Shown: positions 11,906 through 24,989, counted from the stretch's first letter. The stretch is 64,000 nt of DNA from Rhipidocladum racemiflorum (GCA_036346355.1 CM070572.1:37857944-37921943); one strand, 5' to 3'. The notes: generated from the letters alone by a model not told the origin. Numbers and translations: made by a program.

Positions 11906-12745
11906 ATGGCGAATTCTTCGTCAATCATTTTGGCACCACCGGCATCCTTTGCCCAGCCAATCTCAGAGAAGCTCTCGAAAGACAACTATGCTCTTTGGCA
12001 ACTTCAAGTACTTCCTACTGTGCGTGGAGCACAGCTAGAAGGGTTCCTAGATGGAACTGAAGTTGCACCACCGAAGCTTGTCCAGGAGAAGGACGTTGAA
12101 GGCAAGATGGTTCACAAGATCAATCTGGAGTACACACGGTGGCTGGCGCTTGATCAACAAGTGCTTAGCTACCTACAGGCGTCGCTCTCTCGTGATGTCC
12201 TAACACAAGTGGCGATGTGCAAGACGGCGTCACAAGTTTGGCAAGCCCTGGAGAAGGTGCATTCCTCCCAGTCCCGCGCACACGCGGTAAACACGCGCAT
12301 AGCGCTAGCAACAACACAGAAAGGTAATCGATCTATTACTGAATATGTTGTCAAGATGAAAGCCTTGGCAGACGAGATGGCCTGCACGGGGAAACCCATT
12401 GAAGATGAAGAACTAGTCCAGTACATCCTGGCTGGATTGGATATGGAATACAATCCCATTGTGTCCGCCGTCCTTGCGCGCACAGAAGGGACGTCCTTCG
12501 CCGAGCTCCTCTCCCAGCTACTCAGCTTCGAACAGCTGTTGAGCCTCTACAACGGAGGCTCGCAGTCCTCTGTGAATGCTGCAAGCCATGGCGGTCGCGG
12601 CGGTCATGGGTACACACGCGGATGTGCGTCAGGACGCGGTCGCAATAGCGGAAGGAATCGTGGGGCTACATCAACAACACCCCGCGGTTCAACAACAACA
12701 ACAACAACAGTGGCAACAACTCATCTCGCCAGCGGCCCCGGTGCC
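11906..12745 (+). pseudogene. Copia A gag
   Basis: I take the ATG at 11906 (MANSSSIILAPP) because the frame upstream of it runs through the LTR end and primer site. The protein has the plant copia gag (UBN2-type) layout: LSKDNYALWQLQVLPTVRGA, then LSRDVLTQVAMCKTASQVW, then a KMKALADEMACTGKPIEDEE stretch, followed by a Gly/Arg/Asn-rich tail. The frame shifts between about 12600 and 12690, so the zinc knuckle (CQVCYKEGHTAENC) is read in another frame starting near 12748. Gag would form the particle. With the frameshift, gag and pol are no longer one polyprotein. Confidence 0.9.
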
Positions 12746-12747
12746 AA

Positions 12748-14160
12748 GTGTGCTACAAAGAGGGGCACACGGCCGAAAATTGTTGGCACCGCTTTGATGA
12801 AAATTATGTGCCAGAAGAAAGACACACGGCTGCCGCCTATGCTGTGGATACAACATGGTACACAGATACCGGTGCCACCGACCATATCACAAGCGAACTA
12901 AATAAGCTTGTTGTGAGGGAGAAGTATAATGGCAATGAACAAATCCACAGTGCAAGTGGATCAGGTATGGATATTAGTTATATTGGTCATAGTGTTTTGC
13001 ACACCCCCAATCGTGATCTTTTTCTGAAAAACGTCCTTCATGTTCCTAGAGCCAAGAAAAATCTCATTTCTGTTCATCGTTTTACTACTGACAACAATGC
13101 TTATCTTGAGTTTCACCCAAACTTCTTTCTTGTCAAGGGTCAGGAAACGAAGAGAACAATCCTTAGAGGTGCAAGTAGAGGTGGCCTCTATCCCTTCCCA
13201 TCATCTTTGGATAGTTCTGGGAAGCATGCATACAGCGCCACAAAACCCTCATTCAAGACATGGCACAGTCGCCTTGGTCATCCCTCAACTTCTATAGTTC
13301 GTCAAGTTGTCAGTAGAAATAATTTGCCATGTTCTCTTGATGAGTCCAGTTGTGAGTCAGTCTGTGATGCTTGTCAACAAGCCAAGAGTCACCAGCTTCC
13401 GTATTCTAGGTCACATAGTATTTCTTCTGCCCCTCTTGAATTAGTGTTCTCTGATGTCTGGGGACCTGCAGCTGATTCTGTTGGCAGAAAGAAATATTAT
13501 GTTAGCTTTATTGATGATTTCAGTAAGTTCACTTGGCTCTATTTGATCAAACATAAATCTGAAGTGTTTCAAATTTTTCAAGATTTTCAAAACCTTGTTG
13601 AAAGATCCTTTAGCCGCAAAATTATTGCCATGCAAACTGACTGGGGGGTGAATATGAAAAGCTGAATCACTTCTTCACAAAAATTTGGATTTCTCATCAT
13701 GTGTCATGCCCCCATACGCATCAACAAAATGGCTCGGCAGAGCGTAAACATCGACACATTGTCGAAGTCGGTCTCTCACTACTAGCACATGCCTCCATGC
13801 CACTCAAATTTTGGGATGAAGCTTTTCTCGCAGCCGTCTACCTTATCAACCGCACACCCAGTCGTATACTTAATTTTTCTACTCCTCTTGAACGTCTGTA
13901 TGGCCAAAATCCAGATTATTCATCTCTTCGTGTGTTTGGTTGTGCATGTTGGCCTAACTTGCGCCCCTATAACGAAAGGAAGCTGCAATTCTGCTCCAAA
14001 TAATGCGCCTTCCTTGGGTACAGTAATTTGCACAAAGGGTTTAAGTGCCTCGATATTAGTACTGGCCGTGTCTACATATCTAGAGACTTCATCTTTATGA
14101 ACATGTCTTTCCTTTTTCAAAACTCCATCCTACTGCAGGGGCCCTTCTTAGGTTTCAAAT
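12748..14160 (+). pseudogene. Copia A protease and integrase
   Basis: The zinc knuckle near 12751-12790 is followed by an aspartic protease with active-site DTGATDH (12864-). Next comes the GAG-pre-integrase domain with WHSRLGHP (13261-) and a CDACQQAKSH zinc site (13363-). The integrase core has catalytic D in FSDVWG, D in QTDWG and E in QNGSAERKH. A missing G in a G-run at about 13642-13647 shifts the frame before the last catalytic residue. A CAA to TAA change gives a stop at 14001-14003 (CSK, then a stop, then CAFLGY). A further frameshift follows near 14100. The parts are therefore recognisable but not translatable as one protein. Confidence 0.92.
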
Positions 14161-14226
14161 TTTATTGCTTCCCAATCATCTCTTAAATCCATCGAGTATC
14201 AATCCAGGGGGCATGCACGTGATCAT

Positions 14227-15984
14227 TTGACTAATACTCCATGTGATTTAACGGCTAATGATGAAAGTTCTGTGCAAAATAGATCATACTTCATGCAGGA
14301 AGTGCCTGCCGGAGTCCAAGACGCAAGCATAAGACACGAGGATGCTTCGCCTAGCGAATCCTCGAATCAGGTGCTGCAGCCGCAGGATTCCATGTCAGAT
14401 CAATCTGGCGTGGGGTACGAGGCTACTTTGCCCAGCAGTGGTGAACCGCAGGAGGACATGCAGTCCAACAGCCCGATGGCGCCTGCGCTGCCCTCGCAAG
14501 CCACCAACAGGGACTTGGTCCCAGGATCTTCTCCAGCTATGGCTCATGAACCTACATCAAGTCGCCCTGTCACTAGGCTTCAGCACGGCATTCGAAAACC
14601 CAAAGTTTATACAGATGGGAGAATCAGGTATGGATGCCTAGCTCAAAGTGGTGAGCCTAATAATCTCGATGAGGCGTTGAATGATAAGAACTGGAGACGT
14701 GCCATGGATGAAGAATATAATGCTCTCATGAGGAACAAAACATGGCATTTGATTCCAGTGGAGAAAGGTAAAAATATTATTGATTGCAAATGGGTTTACA
14801 AGATCAAAAGGAAAGCAAATGGAGAAATAGATAGGTATAAAGCTCGGCTAGTTGCAAAAGGGTTTAAGCAAAGGTATGGTATCGATTATGAGGATACTTT
14901 CAGTCCTGTGGTAAAGGCTGCTACCATTAGAACTGTTCTGTTAGTTGCAGTGTCAAAGGGGTGGTGTCTTCGACAATTGGATGTGCAGAACGCGTTTCTT
15001 CATGGTGTTCTAGAGGAAGAAGTATACATGAAGCAACCTCATGGGTATGAAAAATCATCCTCCTCTCAATATGTTTGCAAATTAGATAAAGCATTATATG
15101 GACTAAAACAAGCCCCTAGAGCTTGGTGCTCTAGACTGAGCTCAAAATTACAACAACTTGACTTCTCTTCTTCCAAGGCTGACACGTCACTTTTCTATTA
15201 TAATAAGAATGGTGTTAATATATTTATGCTAGTATATGTGGATGATATCATAGTTGCTAGCTCTTCATCAAAGGCTGTTGAGGTATTGCTTCAAGATCTA
15301 AGGGCCAAGTTTGCCCTGAAAGATCTTGGAGAGTTGAACTAATTCCTTGGCATTGAGGTGAAAAGATTGAAAGATGGTATTCTTATGTCCCAGCAGAAGT
15401 ATGCTTCAGATATTATTGCAAGAGTGGGTATGCAACACTGTAAGCCATTAAACACACCATTATCTGTGTCAGAAAAATTGTCAATCGAAACAGGGGCCAA
15501 GCTAGGAGCCCAAGATTCAACCATGTTCCGGAGTATTGTGGGTGCACTCCAATACCTGACACTAACAAGACCTGATTTATCTTTCCCGGTCAATAAAGTG
15601 TGTCAGTTTCTACATGCACCGACAACCGAGCATTGGATAGCGGTAAAAAGGATACTAAGGTATGTAAAGGGGACAATAGACTATGGTCTGAAAATACAAA
15701 AGTCAGCATATATGACAGTCAGTGCTTTTTCGGATGCTGATTGGGCTGGGTCAGTTGATGATCGCCGGTCCACTAGTGGTTTCTGTGTATTTCTTGGATA
15801 CAATCTAATATCATGGAGTGCAAGAAAACAAGCTACAGTGTCTAGGTCTAGTACAGAAGCAGAATACAAGGCAATGGCTAATGCTACGGCAGAAATTATC
15901 TGGGTACAAACCTTACTCAAGGAATTGAACTTAACTAGTCCACCTGAGGCAAAACTTTGGTGTGACAATTTGGGGGCGACCTAC
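14227..15984 (+). pseudogene. Copia A reverse transcriptase and RNase H, 5' part
   Basis: The RVT_2 reverse transcriptase frame is long and clean. It has NWRRAMDEEYNAL, IDCKWVYKIK, ARLVAKGFKQ, LDVQNAFLHG, ALYGLKQAPRAW and the catalytic YVDD at 15235-15246. A TAA stop at 15340-15342 replaces the conserved Tyr in GELNYFLGIEV. The same frame then continues through RNase H (DADWAGSVDDRRSTSG, SRSSTEAEYKA, WCDNLGATY) until G2 interrupts it at 15984. The last RNase H codons resume at 28432. One premature stop plus the insertion are the only visible lesions in this stretch. Confidence 0.95.
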
Positions 15985-18900
15985 TGTCGGGACCCCGAAT
16001 TTGCAAATCCGGACCCTCTGTGTATTCAGCACTAGTCCAGGAACGCGCTAGTGCACACAGTCTTAACATTGGTAAATATCACAATCATACCATTCGATAT
16101 TATCAAAGTACTTTATTTAAATAACCAAAGTGGTTACTCGACCTTATGGCCAAGTTACAAATATATGCCTCGCAAGGCGAAACTTATTCAGAGAAAAATA
16201 ATAATAGCAAATGAAAATCAAATAACTTCGTGGCGCCATCCAAGATACCACAGTAACCGATCGGGCTCGCATCCCTAAGTAGACGGATCCTCTTGGAGTT
16301 CCTCCTCCGCCGGGCGTAGTCTCCTCTTCAACTGGTGTTGTGTTGAGGCAAGGGTGAGTACTTGGTACTCCGCAAGTCATGCATGAATGCAAGCTAATAT
16401 ACTATATGCATGGCTTAGTACAAAGGAATAGCTCAAGGTATATTTGCGAGAAATGACTTTTGACAAGTAATATAAGTAGATTCAAAGCAGTAGAAATAAA
16501 TAAAGCGTAAATAACTTTTCAAGAAGTTTAATAAACATTTTTCCCCATCCTAAACCACATTTCCATCATCTGCATTTTTAAACCAACCCAACTTTTCAAA
16601 CCAAAGTTATTTTTGAGAAAATCTAACCCTTGATCAGAATTCCCGAGCGATGTCCAATACCGCGGACACGGCTATTCGAATAGATTCTAAACTCTGCAGA
16701 GGTTATGCACTTTACCCACAAGATACAATCAAACACCACAAAGGCGAGTTCCCGTGAATAAAGTCTTTCGGAAACCTCTAACAATACAAGTGGTCCTCCC
16801 TGTTATTAAGCACTAACCCTTCCCTTCGCTAAGGCGAAGTCTAGGCCAATCAACCGTTAGATGGGTACCTGCCTCACCCAGACGCCTCCCCGCACAACTT
16901 ACACAAAGGGTGTAGTTGACCTCCTAAGGTCCCACAGTTGCTATTAGCAACTTAGTCAACTAGGTCCGTCCCATTACAGACATGTGGTTGCACGTTAGAC
17001 CCACTTCAAAGGCTTGCAAGGTTAAGTCCTTAGGGTGACCAGGGCAAGACTACCCGAAGAACCAAATCAACATCCCCAATACCACAACTGGCCCACCTGA
17101 TTACTCTTGCCACATGCCCCTGGCCGAAATCGTTTATCAAACCCCGCTTGATTACCATGCACCACGTGCCATCAACATCACATGATGCTTTTCCAAAACG
17201 GGTTCAATATATCATTAAGTCAATATTAACATTTGATTGTCCAAAATCATGTCATGAGCACGTAGCGTGCTCTAAGCAAAGGTACTACAACGGTCTAAAC
17301 CCATGTTGGCAATTCAATAATGTCCAACTAGTAATCCACAAACTAGGTGACAAGGGATCATGGCACATACTTAAATAATCAAGGTGTCATACAAAGAAAT
17401 TGGTATTTATCTAACCCCATGTTTAAACCAAGTATTTTTCTAATTGAACTCGCATGCAATAGTTTAAATCAAAATAGTTTTCGAAATAGGATCAACATGG
17501 TCAAAGCACAACTTGCCTTCAAAAAGTACTTGCTCTTGGTCTTGAGTTGGATCCTGAGTCACTACTTCTCCTTCGAATCCTTCCCAGACTTCAACGTCTA
17601 CTCGTAAAGCGTGCAAATAGCAAATACCCAAATAAACAATAGGCAAAAAGTGTCCAAACATCCAAATAAAATCCATAAACAGAAAGAACATAATTTTATG
17701 GATTTTTAGAAACTGGAATCGTCAAATTTGGAGTTAAGACGCAAAAGTTATGATTATTTAAAGTTTAAATAATCAATTAAATAATTTTGCAGAGAAAAAC
17801 TTTAGCCCAAAAATTAAATAAAATTTATATTTAGGTAGATCTCATTTTTATACAAATTTAGAAATTTGAATCACTCAAATCGGAGTTGAAACGCAAAAGT
17901 TATAAGCGTTTGAAGTTTGAAACAAAGTCTGAAATCATTATTTCGAATTAGTAAATCATTTTCTTTTTCGAAATTAATTATTGGCGCCAAAGATGGACAC
18001 GTGGCAGCCTCTCGATTGGTTGGCTGACGCCACCGGTCCATGGACTTGGTCCACGCTGGCTCGGGTCCACTGTGGACTCGGCCCACGACTTCACGTGTCG
18101 CCGACATGTGGGCCCACTCGTGACGTTATCGCCGACGTCACGGGCTCACCACGGTGTCGACAGTGGGACCCACCGATGACGCCATGGGTGACGTCGGCGC
18201 TATCGGGTCGGCCACGACATCGGGCCCTCGACACGCTGGCCTCAAAGTCGGGCCACACGCACGCTGCTGCGGATTTGCGCCGACCGCTTGGTCCAACTTC
18301 CCGACACGTGGCGCACTCTCAACCGTTGTTTTGAAATTCATCGGCCGCGATTTGATCCAGGGTTAATGTGTTGAATCTACTCGATGATCGTGGGCCGTTC
18401 GTTCTAGATCGGACGGTACAGATCTAATCCTATAATAATCTCTACCACGCGACGCGTGGCGATTGTGAACCGCTGGATCTTGATCCAACGGTCCGTATCT
18501 AATCGGGTTTGGAACACGTGAACTCACCTCAACCGCACGATCAAGATCGGACGGCGCACAGAGTTCGCGAGGGCGATGGCGACGCGGCGAGCGGCAGCCA
18601 CCGAGACGGAGACGACGACGAGCCCGACGGGCGCCCGGTCGTTCCGCGAAGTGAGTGGTCTCTTCTGCGCGCTTAGCCGGGGTTCCGGTTCGGGCTCCTT
18701 CTGCGGAAGACAACGGACGGCGGCGAGACGAGGCAAAACCGCGGCGGAGTGGCGCTCAACTACGGCGAGCTCGCGACGGCAAACGGTGGCGGCTCAGCGA
18801 GATGGCTCGAGGAACGGGTGCGCAAGGATGAGGGCAACCTCGGGCGTGACTGTGGCTTTAAATAGCCTCGGCGTTCGTGCCCGAGACGGAAACCTAATTC

Positions 18901-19486
18901 TACACGGCGGCGGGCGCGGCGACGGAGTCCGGCTCGGTCTCGGCGGAGACGACGACGCACAGCCATCCACGTGGCACGATCAACGGCCACGATCGCACGG
19001 GCGCGATCGGATCCGGGCCGGATACGGCTCGAATCCCAGACGGGCGGATCTCACCGTTGGATCTTGATCCAACGGTTGGGATTGATTAGGTTGGGAGCTG
19101 GTTTGGTCGAGTCAACTGGCTCGGGTCGGACTCGAGTCCGACTCGGGTTCCGACTCGGTCGGATGAACAGTACTCGACCCGAGTTGAATTTCCAGCGATT
19201 TAATATTTAAAATAATTCCCAGTAATTCATTTAATTCATTAAAAATAGCAAATGACTCAGAAAAATTCCAGAAAAATTCTGGAAAATATTTTGGATTATT
19301 TTGGACTCAAATAAAATATTTCCAACAAAATTTTATTTGCAAAATCAAATTCTTTAATTATTTCAAAATGGAATAAATTCAAATAAATTCCAAATAAATC
19401 CAAATAAATTCCAGAAAATTCCAAAAATTCACCAAAGTGCCAAATCACACATGAATTCAATAAAAGCAAAATTTTGGGGTGTTACA
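15985..19486 (-). repeat. G2 3' LTR (left copy)
   Basis: It begins TGTCGGGACCCC and ends GGTGTTACA. Because the element reads on the minus strand, this left copy is the 3' LTR. The TATA-like box is at 18856-18865. AT-rich tracts are almost identical to the right copy, whereas the GC-rich tract (about 17990-19180) differs at many small indels. Confidence 0.95.
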
Positions 19487-19502
19487 AACCTCCCCCCCTT
19501 AA
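19487..19502 (-). other. G2 polypurine tract
   Basis: AACCTCCCCCCCTTA on the plus strand abuts the LTR end and is the same tract as in G1. It fixes the element orientation as minus. Confidence 0.9.
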
Positions 19503-19690
19503 TAGAATCTCGTCCCCGAGATTCAGGGCTCACTAAAGGAATAGGTTTGGAAATTCTTTCTTCAAATCCTCTTCGCGCTCCCAAGTCGCTTCGCTTTCTT
19601 CATGGTTGCTCCACTGAACTCTACAGAAACGGGTTGACTTGTTTCTAGTTTCTCGATCCATTGTGTCCGTAATCCTCACGGATGCTCCTT
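19503..19690 (-). pseudogene. G2 chromodomain at the integrase C-terminus
   Basis: Reading the minus strand downwards from 19680, one frame gives DTMDRETRNK, then CRVQWSNHEESEATWEREED, then LKKEFPNLF, and a stop near 19530. The V-x-W-x-N-H and ATWE core is the chromodomain signature of plant chromoviruses. Such a domain is thought to steer integration to marked heterochromatin. This is the main evidence for the Tekay/Del-like assignment. The corresponding stretch in G1 is about 300-430. Confidence 0.85.
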
Positions 19691-22600
19691 ATAAGTCAAG
19701 TCCTCTTGCAACTCAATTAACTCTAGCGGTGTCTGCTCCTCAGAACTCTGAGGCACTTCTTCAATCGACACATGGAATACATCATGCACTCCTCGCCAAC
19801 GATCGTGGCAACCTGCATGATAAGCAACTTCGCCTCTGCGACTCAAAATCTTAAATGGTCCAACATAACGGGTGCGAGTTTCCCTTTGGCATGGAACCTC
19901 TTAACTCTCCCGAGAGGCGTAACTCGAGGTATACAAAGTGTTCTCGTTCAAAACTCAAATCTCGGCGACGATTGTCAAGATAACTCTTCTCACGAGATTG
20001 GGCTATCTTCAACCTTTCCCTAATCATGGCGACCGCTTCTTCAAACCTCTTGAAGAATATCAGGCCCAAAGACACGGGCGCCACGGTCTCATTCCAATTC
20101 AATGGTGTCCGACAGTGGTCGACCATACAAAGGCCTCAAAAGGTGACATCTCAGAACTAGCCTCGATAACTATTGTTGTAATCGAACTCGGCATACGGCA
20201 AACTCTTATCCCAAGAAGTAGCATAAGCTAATGCACAAGCTCTCAACATATCCTCCAGACCGTTGACTCTTTCATCTGGTCCGTCCGTCTGTGGATGATA
20301 AGTCAGATCAAGTTCAAACGGGTTCCCATGGCTTCATGCAACTTATTCCGTAACCTTGAGGTAAATTGGGTACCTTCGTCTGATACGATCCTCTTGGGCA
20401 CTCCGTGCAAACAGACAATCCCGATCATGTATAATTCGCTAATTTATCTCCCGAGTAAGTGGTCTTCACGGGATAAAATGGGCTACTTTAGTCAAGCGAT
20501 CCACTATAACCCATATGGAGTCATAACCTCCTTGAGTCTTCTAAGCAAACCGGTAATGAAATCCATTCCGATTTCCTCCCACTTCCACTCGTATTTTCAA
20601 TGGTTGTAGCGATCCTGCTGGTCTCGATGCATTGCCTTGACTCTCTGGCATACGTCGCACAATGCAACATGCTCGGCAACTTCACGCTTCATACTCGGCC
20701 ACCGTAATCTCTCCTTCAGATCCCGATACATCTTGGCGCTCTGTGATGAATTGAGTACTTAGAGTCATGGGCTTCTTCCGTAATCAGCTGCTTTAACTCC
20801 TTTTGTTAGGCACACAAATGCGATCCTTCATCCACAACGTGCCTTGCTCATCCAACTTGAAGTCCTCGCCTTGCCTTCCTCCTTGATGGACTTAATCCTG
20901 CGGATCTTGTCATCATCCTTCTCGCCCTTCTCGGATCTGATCCTCCAGGGTAGGCTTTACTTCTAATGCGCCAAGAATCCGCTAGGTACTACCTCAATCT
21001 TCATTTTCCTGAAAATCCTCACATAACTCATCCCGACTTGTGGCTAGCAACGTACTCACGGTATGGCTTTTCCGACTCAAGGCATCGGCCACTACGTTGG
21101 CCTTCCCGGATGGTAATGGATTCCAACATTATAGTCTTTGATCAACTCTAACCATCTCCTCTGCCTCATATTCAGATCCGATCGTGAATATGTACTTAAG
21201 GCTCTTATGATCCATATATACTTCACATCTATTTCCAATCGATAGTGACGCCATATCTTCAAAGCATGCACTACGGCAGCCTAACTCTAAGTCATGTGTC
21301 GGATAATTTTCCTCATGCGGCCTCAATCGCCTTGATGCATAAGCGACAACCTTTCCGCTCAGACAAGACACATCCAAGTCCTTGGCGCGATGCGTCACAA
21401 TAAATATCGAAGCTTTGAGCAACATCCGTAGAACTAACACCGGTGCCGACGCCAATCGCTTCTTCACTCTCAAATCCTTTCTCACGATCCGCGCCCATGC
21501 AAACTTCTTTTCCTTCTTCAAAGGCTTGCGTAAGAGGTTTCGCAATTGTCGAAGCCTTCGATGAAACGGGCGGTAGTATCCTGCCATTCCAAGGAAACTC
21601 CTAACTGGGTCACGCCTTCTACGCTCCCAATGTAACACCGCTTCTACTTTGCTTGGATCTACGGCGACTCCTTCGCGGTCATTACATGTCCAAGAAACTC
21701 CACCTTGTCCTTCCAAAAATCACACTTGCTGAACTTGGCTAAAAGTTGCTGTTCCTCGCCTTTCCAAAACTCGCCTTAAGTGTTCGGCATGTTCATCCTC
21801 CTGCCTTGGAGTAGATTAGGATATCGCTCTATGAACACGACGACAAATTTGTCCAAATATTCCATGAACACCTTATTCATCATATTCATGAAATAAGCCG
21901 GGCGCATTCGTCACCCCAAAGGACATAATCAGAACTCGTAATGTCCATATCTTGACGAGAATGCAGCTTTCGAATATCTTCCGATCGGATCTTCAATCGA
22001 TGGTATCCCGATCTCGCATCAATCTTGGAGAAAACTCCGCTCCTCTCAACCGATCAAACAAATCATCAATCCTGGTAGCGGATACTTATTCTTCACGGTG
22101 ACTTCATTGAGTGCACGGTAGTCAATGCACATCCTGAAACTCCCGCCCTTCTTCTTGACAAACAAAACCGGTGCTCCCCACGGCGACTAACTCGGTCTCG
22201 ATAAATCCTTTCTCCATTAACTCTTCTAGTCAAGCTTTCTTCATTTCTACCAACTCCTCGGTGGACATCCGATAGGGTCTCTTTGCTATCGGTCTTTGTC
22301 TGGGTACAAGCTCTATTACAAATTCTATGTCCCTGTCTGGCGGCATACTGTAGATCTTCGGGAAAAACATCTGGTACTCATTCACTACCGGAACATCCTC
22401 TATGCCGATTGCCTTGGTACTGTTAACCATCAATCGTCCATCTCTAATCGCAGTGGCTTGAAATTCCACTTCCTTCCCACACGGGCTCTCAATCGAGATA
22501 GTCCTTCGTCCACAATCCAATACGGCCTTGTTCTTGGATAACCAATCCATTCCCAATATGACGCCTAAGGTCCTGGTCTCCAAAATTATAAGGTTTGCTA

Positions 22601-22900
22601 GGAACTCTATTCCCTCTATTAGTATTCTCACCCCGAACATCCTACTTTCGCTCGAGTTCTAACTGTGGGTTTGAACTAAAAGCATGCACTTAAGTCTTGT
22701 AATCCTCAAATCATTTCTAGTAGCAAAGCCTTGCGAAACAAACGAATGCGAAGCTCAGTCAAACAAAATCATTGGTGTATCGAGTTAACAAGTAACTTAC
22801 CCAAAGACGACGTCAGTAGCATTCTGCAGTGCATCCGCGGTGACATGGTTGACTCGGCCTCACCACGGCCTGGGTGTGGCTCTGTCTTTGGCGTCCTAGC
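19691..22900 (-). pseudogene. G2 protease, RT, RNase H, integrase (broken)
   Basis: In element order, the protease/linker is at 22640-22230, with ILGMDWLSKNKAVLDC and IAKRPYRMSTEELVEM. RT is at about 22230-21780, with VFMEYLDKFVVVF-like remains. RNase H is at 21716-21129, with GYYRPFHRRLRQL, KKEKKFAWA and ENYPTHDLELG. Integrase is at about 20800-19851, ending in TPLNWNETVAP and IRERLKIAQSREKSYLDNRR. Two catalytic motifs are hit. A 3-base loss turns the protease DSGA into Asp followed by a stop (22750-22765). An extra base disrupts the RT FIDD box near 21820-21830. The copy is dead. Confidence 0.9.
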
Positions 22901-22954
22901 TGGTGGTTCCTAGGTTGAAGCGAATCGAGTCACTCTGCTGTCTTCTTTGGACAA

Positions 22955-23834
22955 TCATGGCAAAGTGTCCTGCTCGTTGTAATTGTAGCAAGCCTCACTG
23001 CTCTTTGTCGATCGCTCGAGTAGTGTTTCTAGCGGGCCGGGTCCGTAGTTACGATTGGCGGGTCTTGGTCTTTGAGGATGGTGTCCTTGTTGTATTCTCG
23101 TGGTTGGAATCAAGAATTGATTTGGTGCAACTCTCAGCGCCGCTATGCGTTCCTGGCGTGATCCTTCTTTGTTGCATCCTGCGCTTCCTGTTCTCATCCA
23201 GTCCCTTGCGCTTGTCCTCAAGAATAAGCGCCATATTCACCAACGCTTGGAAATCTTGCTTCAGAGCTCTGAACTCCTCCATCTTAAGGTCCATGATTCC
23301 TTCAGCACGTGATAATCTTGTCGGAATGCAACAGTGAACTCTTCCCAAGTGATATCTTGAGGGTTCTCTTGCGTGGCACAAGTTCTCCCACCATTCGTGC
23401 CAATGTTCCTTCCAAATTGATGAGAAGCGTAGAGTACCTTCTCATTTCCTATGCATTGAGCTATGTGTAGCTTCCTCTCGATTGATCTTAACCAATCATC
23501 GGCCTCCAATGGATTGGCGTTCCCAGAGAAAGTGGGTGGGTGAGTTCTCATGAACTCTGATAGTCTTGTATTCTCGGCGTGGTCCCCGATTAACTTGATT
23601 GGTCGTGGCCTGAGCAAAGGACGTGCTGCATTTGTTGCATCATAGCATGCATCAACCGAGTCTGGGCAGCAAGAAAAGCTCAAATTTTGCATATCCAAAG
23701 TGGCGGTGCTGGTGCTCCGTCATTGGGGTTTTCACGGGCGAACCACTCCCATTGCTTCCAAAGTTTCCACGGGTGTTCACCATCCGCTTGGTTTGCTCTA
23801 GGTTTAGAGATGAGAGGGAAACAAGAATAGACAA
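22955..23834 (-). pseudogene. G2 gag (broken)
   Basis: The start is MSILVSLSSLNLEQ at 23834, the same as in G1. The frame at 23698-23261 covers HPPTFSGNANPLEADDWL, ERKLHIAQCIGNEKVLYASH and ITWEEFTVAFRQDYHVLKES. This is the capsid segment typical of plant gypsy gag. The frame then shifts into a basic region, and the zinc-knuckle area is degraded. It is clearly orthologous to G1 4725-3641. Confidence 0.9.
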
Positions 23835-24248
23835 GTAATATGGAACTTATGCGGGGCGAAAGGTGTAACTTTAAGGTCCAACTTTATTATTGATATTAAT
23901 AACTTGGTATGGTTGCTTACAATGCCTAAGGGCCTTGCAACACATACTGCACACTCAGCAAACAAAGCAAATCCAAATCGAACTAATTATGGAGTCTAAC
24001 GCCTAAAGGGTGACTCTTTATTCCATGACGCGACTCGGCGAAGGAGTCTCACTATAGAACCTATGCTCACTCATCGAGAAAACCTCCACGGCCTGGTACG
24101 GTGTCGTGGCATAGGCGCGAAACGACGCCATGTCCAAAGAATCGTGTCCTCTATGGTAGTCGAAGAAGCAGTGTCCTCATCGAGATCCGACTCCTCCGGA
24201 TCTCGGCTCGTGTAGCTCGAGCATCGCTCTGGGTCCGTCCGCATAAGG

Positions 24249-24882
24249 TCATCTCCAACTCGTCAATCCTTCGTAGAAGGTGTGCCACATACTCTTGAGC
24301 TTCCCGCCATCTGTTCTTCTCCGTCGTGATCTCCTTGCGGGCCTTCGTAGCTCCTTGCTTGTATTATCTAGTACATCCTCCTGGCGACGACAAATCGTGC
24401 CAATCGTAACCGTGGCATCCTCATCCTGAATCGCCTTTGGGTCAAGAAGGTTATCGCTGGCGCCGATGGTAACGGAACACCGCACTCTCCACCTTCCTGG
24501 CGTAGATACGGGTAATGTGCCGCATTGCTCGTCGTGATACTTCTTGGATACCCATCTGCATTGTAGATCTCCTGGCAAAGGCAGTTGTATCGGGCGATTG
24601 CCTGGCCCTTTTTCCTAGCAGTACCTCAATCCTCACGCCACAAGCCTTGATCAATCCCGCTTGTCCGATCACTTCCACTTGGTATTGGGGCTTCTCAAAA
24701 TCTCCGAGAGTCCAGAGCATATGCCAAAGTTCTGCAAATGCGTGACCAACTCCCAGATCAACGTGGTTGAACTCTTCCCTCCATCTGTCACAAGAGTGCT
24801 CGGAATTTTTAAATTGTGACAAGGTAAGGGAAAATTTCAGCAAGAGACAAGAAAAGAGAGAAGGGATAAGTCGAGATGTCAT
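24249..24882 (-). pseudogene. G2 leader ORF upstream of gag
   Basis: Two overlapping frames (24882-24451 and 24578-24249) together represent one leader protein. It has an AELWHMLWTLGDFEKPQYQV core, then GQAGLIKACGVRIEV, then RAMRHITRIYARKVES, and an acidic/basic tail ending near WHTFYEGLTSW. The same order is present in G1. I recognise no catalytic motif, signal peptide or membrane segment. Its position between primer site and gag and its presence in three elements argue that it is a true family gene now decayed. Confidence 0.72.
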
Positions 24883-24970
24883 TTCTTATCTTGACAATTT
24901 TTTAGCTTTTAGAAAATAGGTTTTATCCTCACTATGACCATTCTAGCTAAGGTTGAGCCTACATAATAAG

Positions 24971-24987
24971 TATGGCTCGATACTACC
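24971..24987 (-). other. G2 primer-binding site, degraded
   Basis: On the element strand this reads GGTAGTATCGAGCCATA, a mutated form of the initiator tRNA-Met site seen in G1 (5850-5863). Two or three changes would weaken priming. Confidence 0.75.
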
Positions 24988-24989
24988 TC

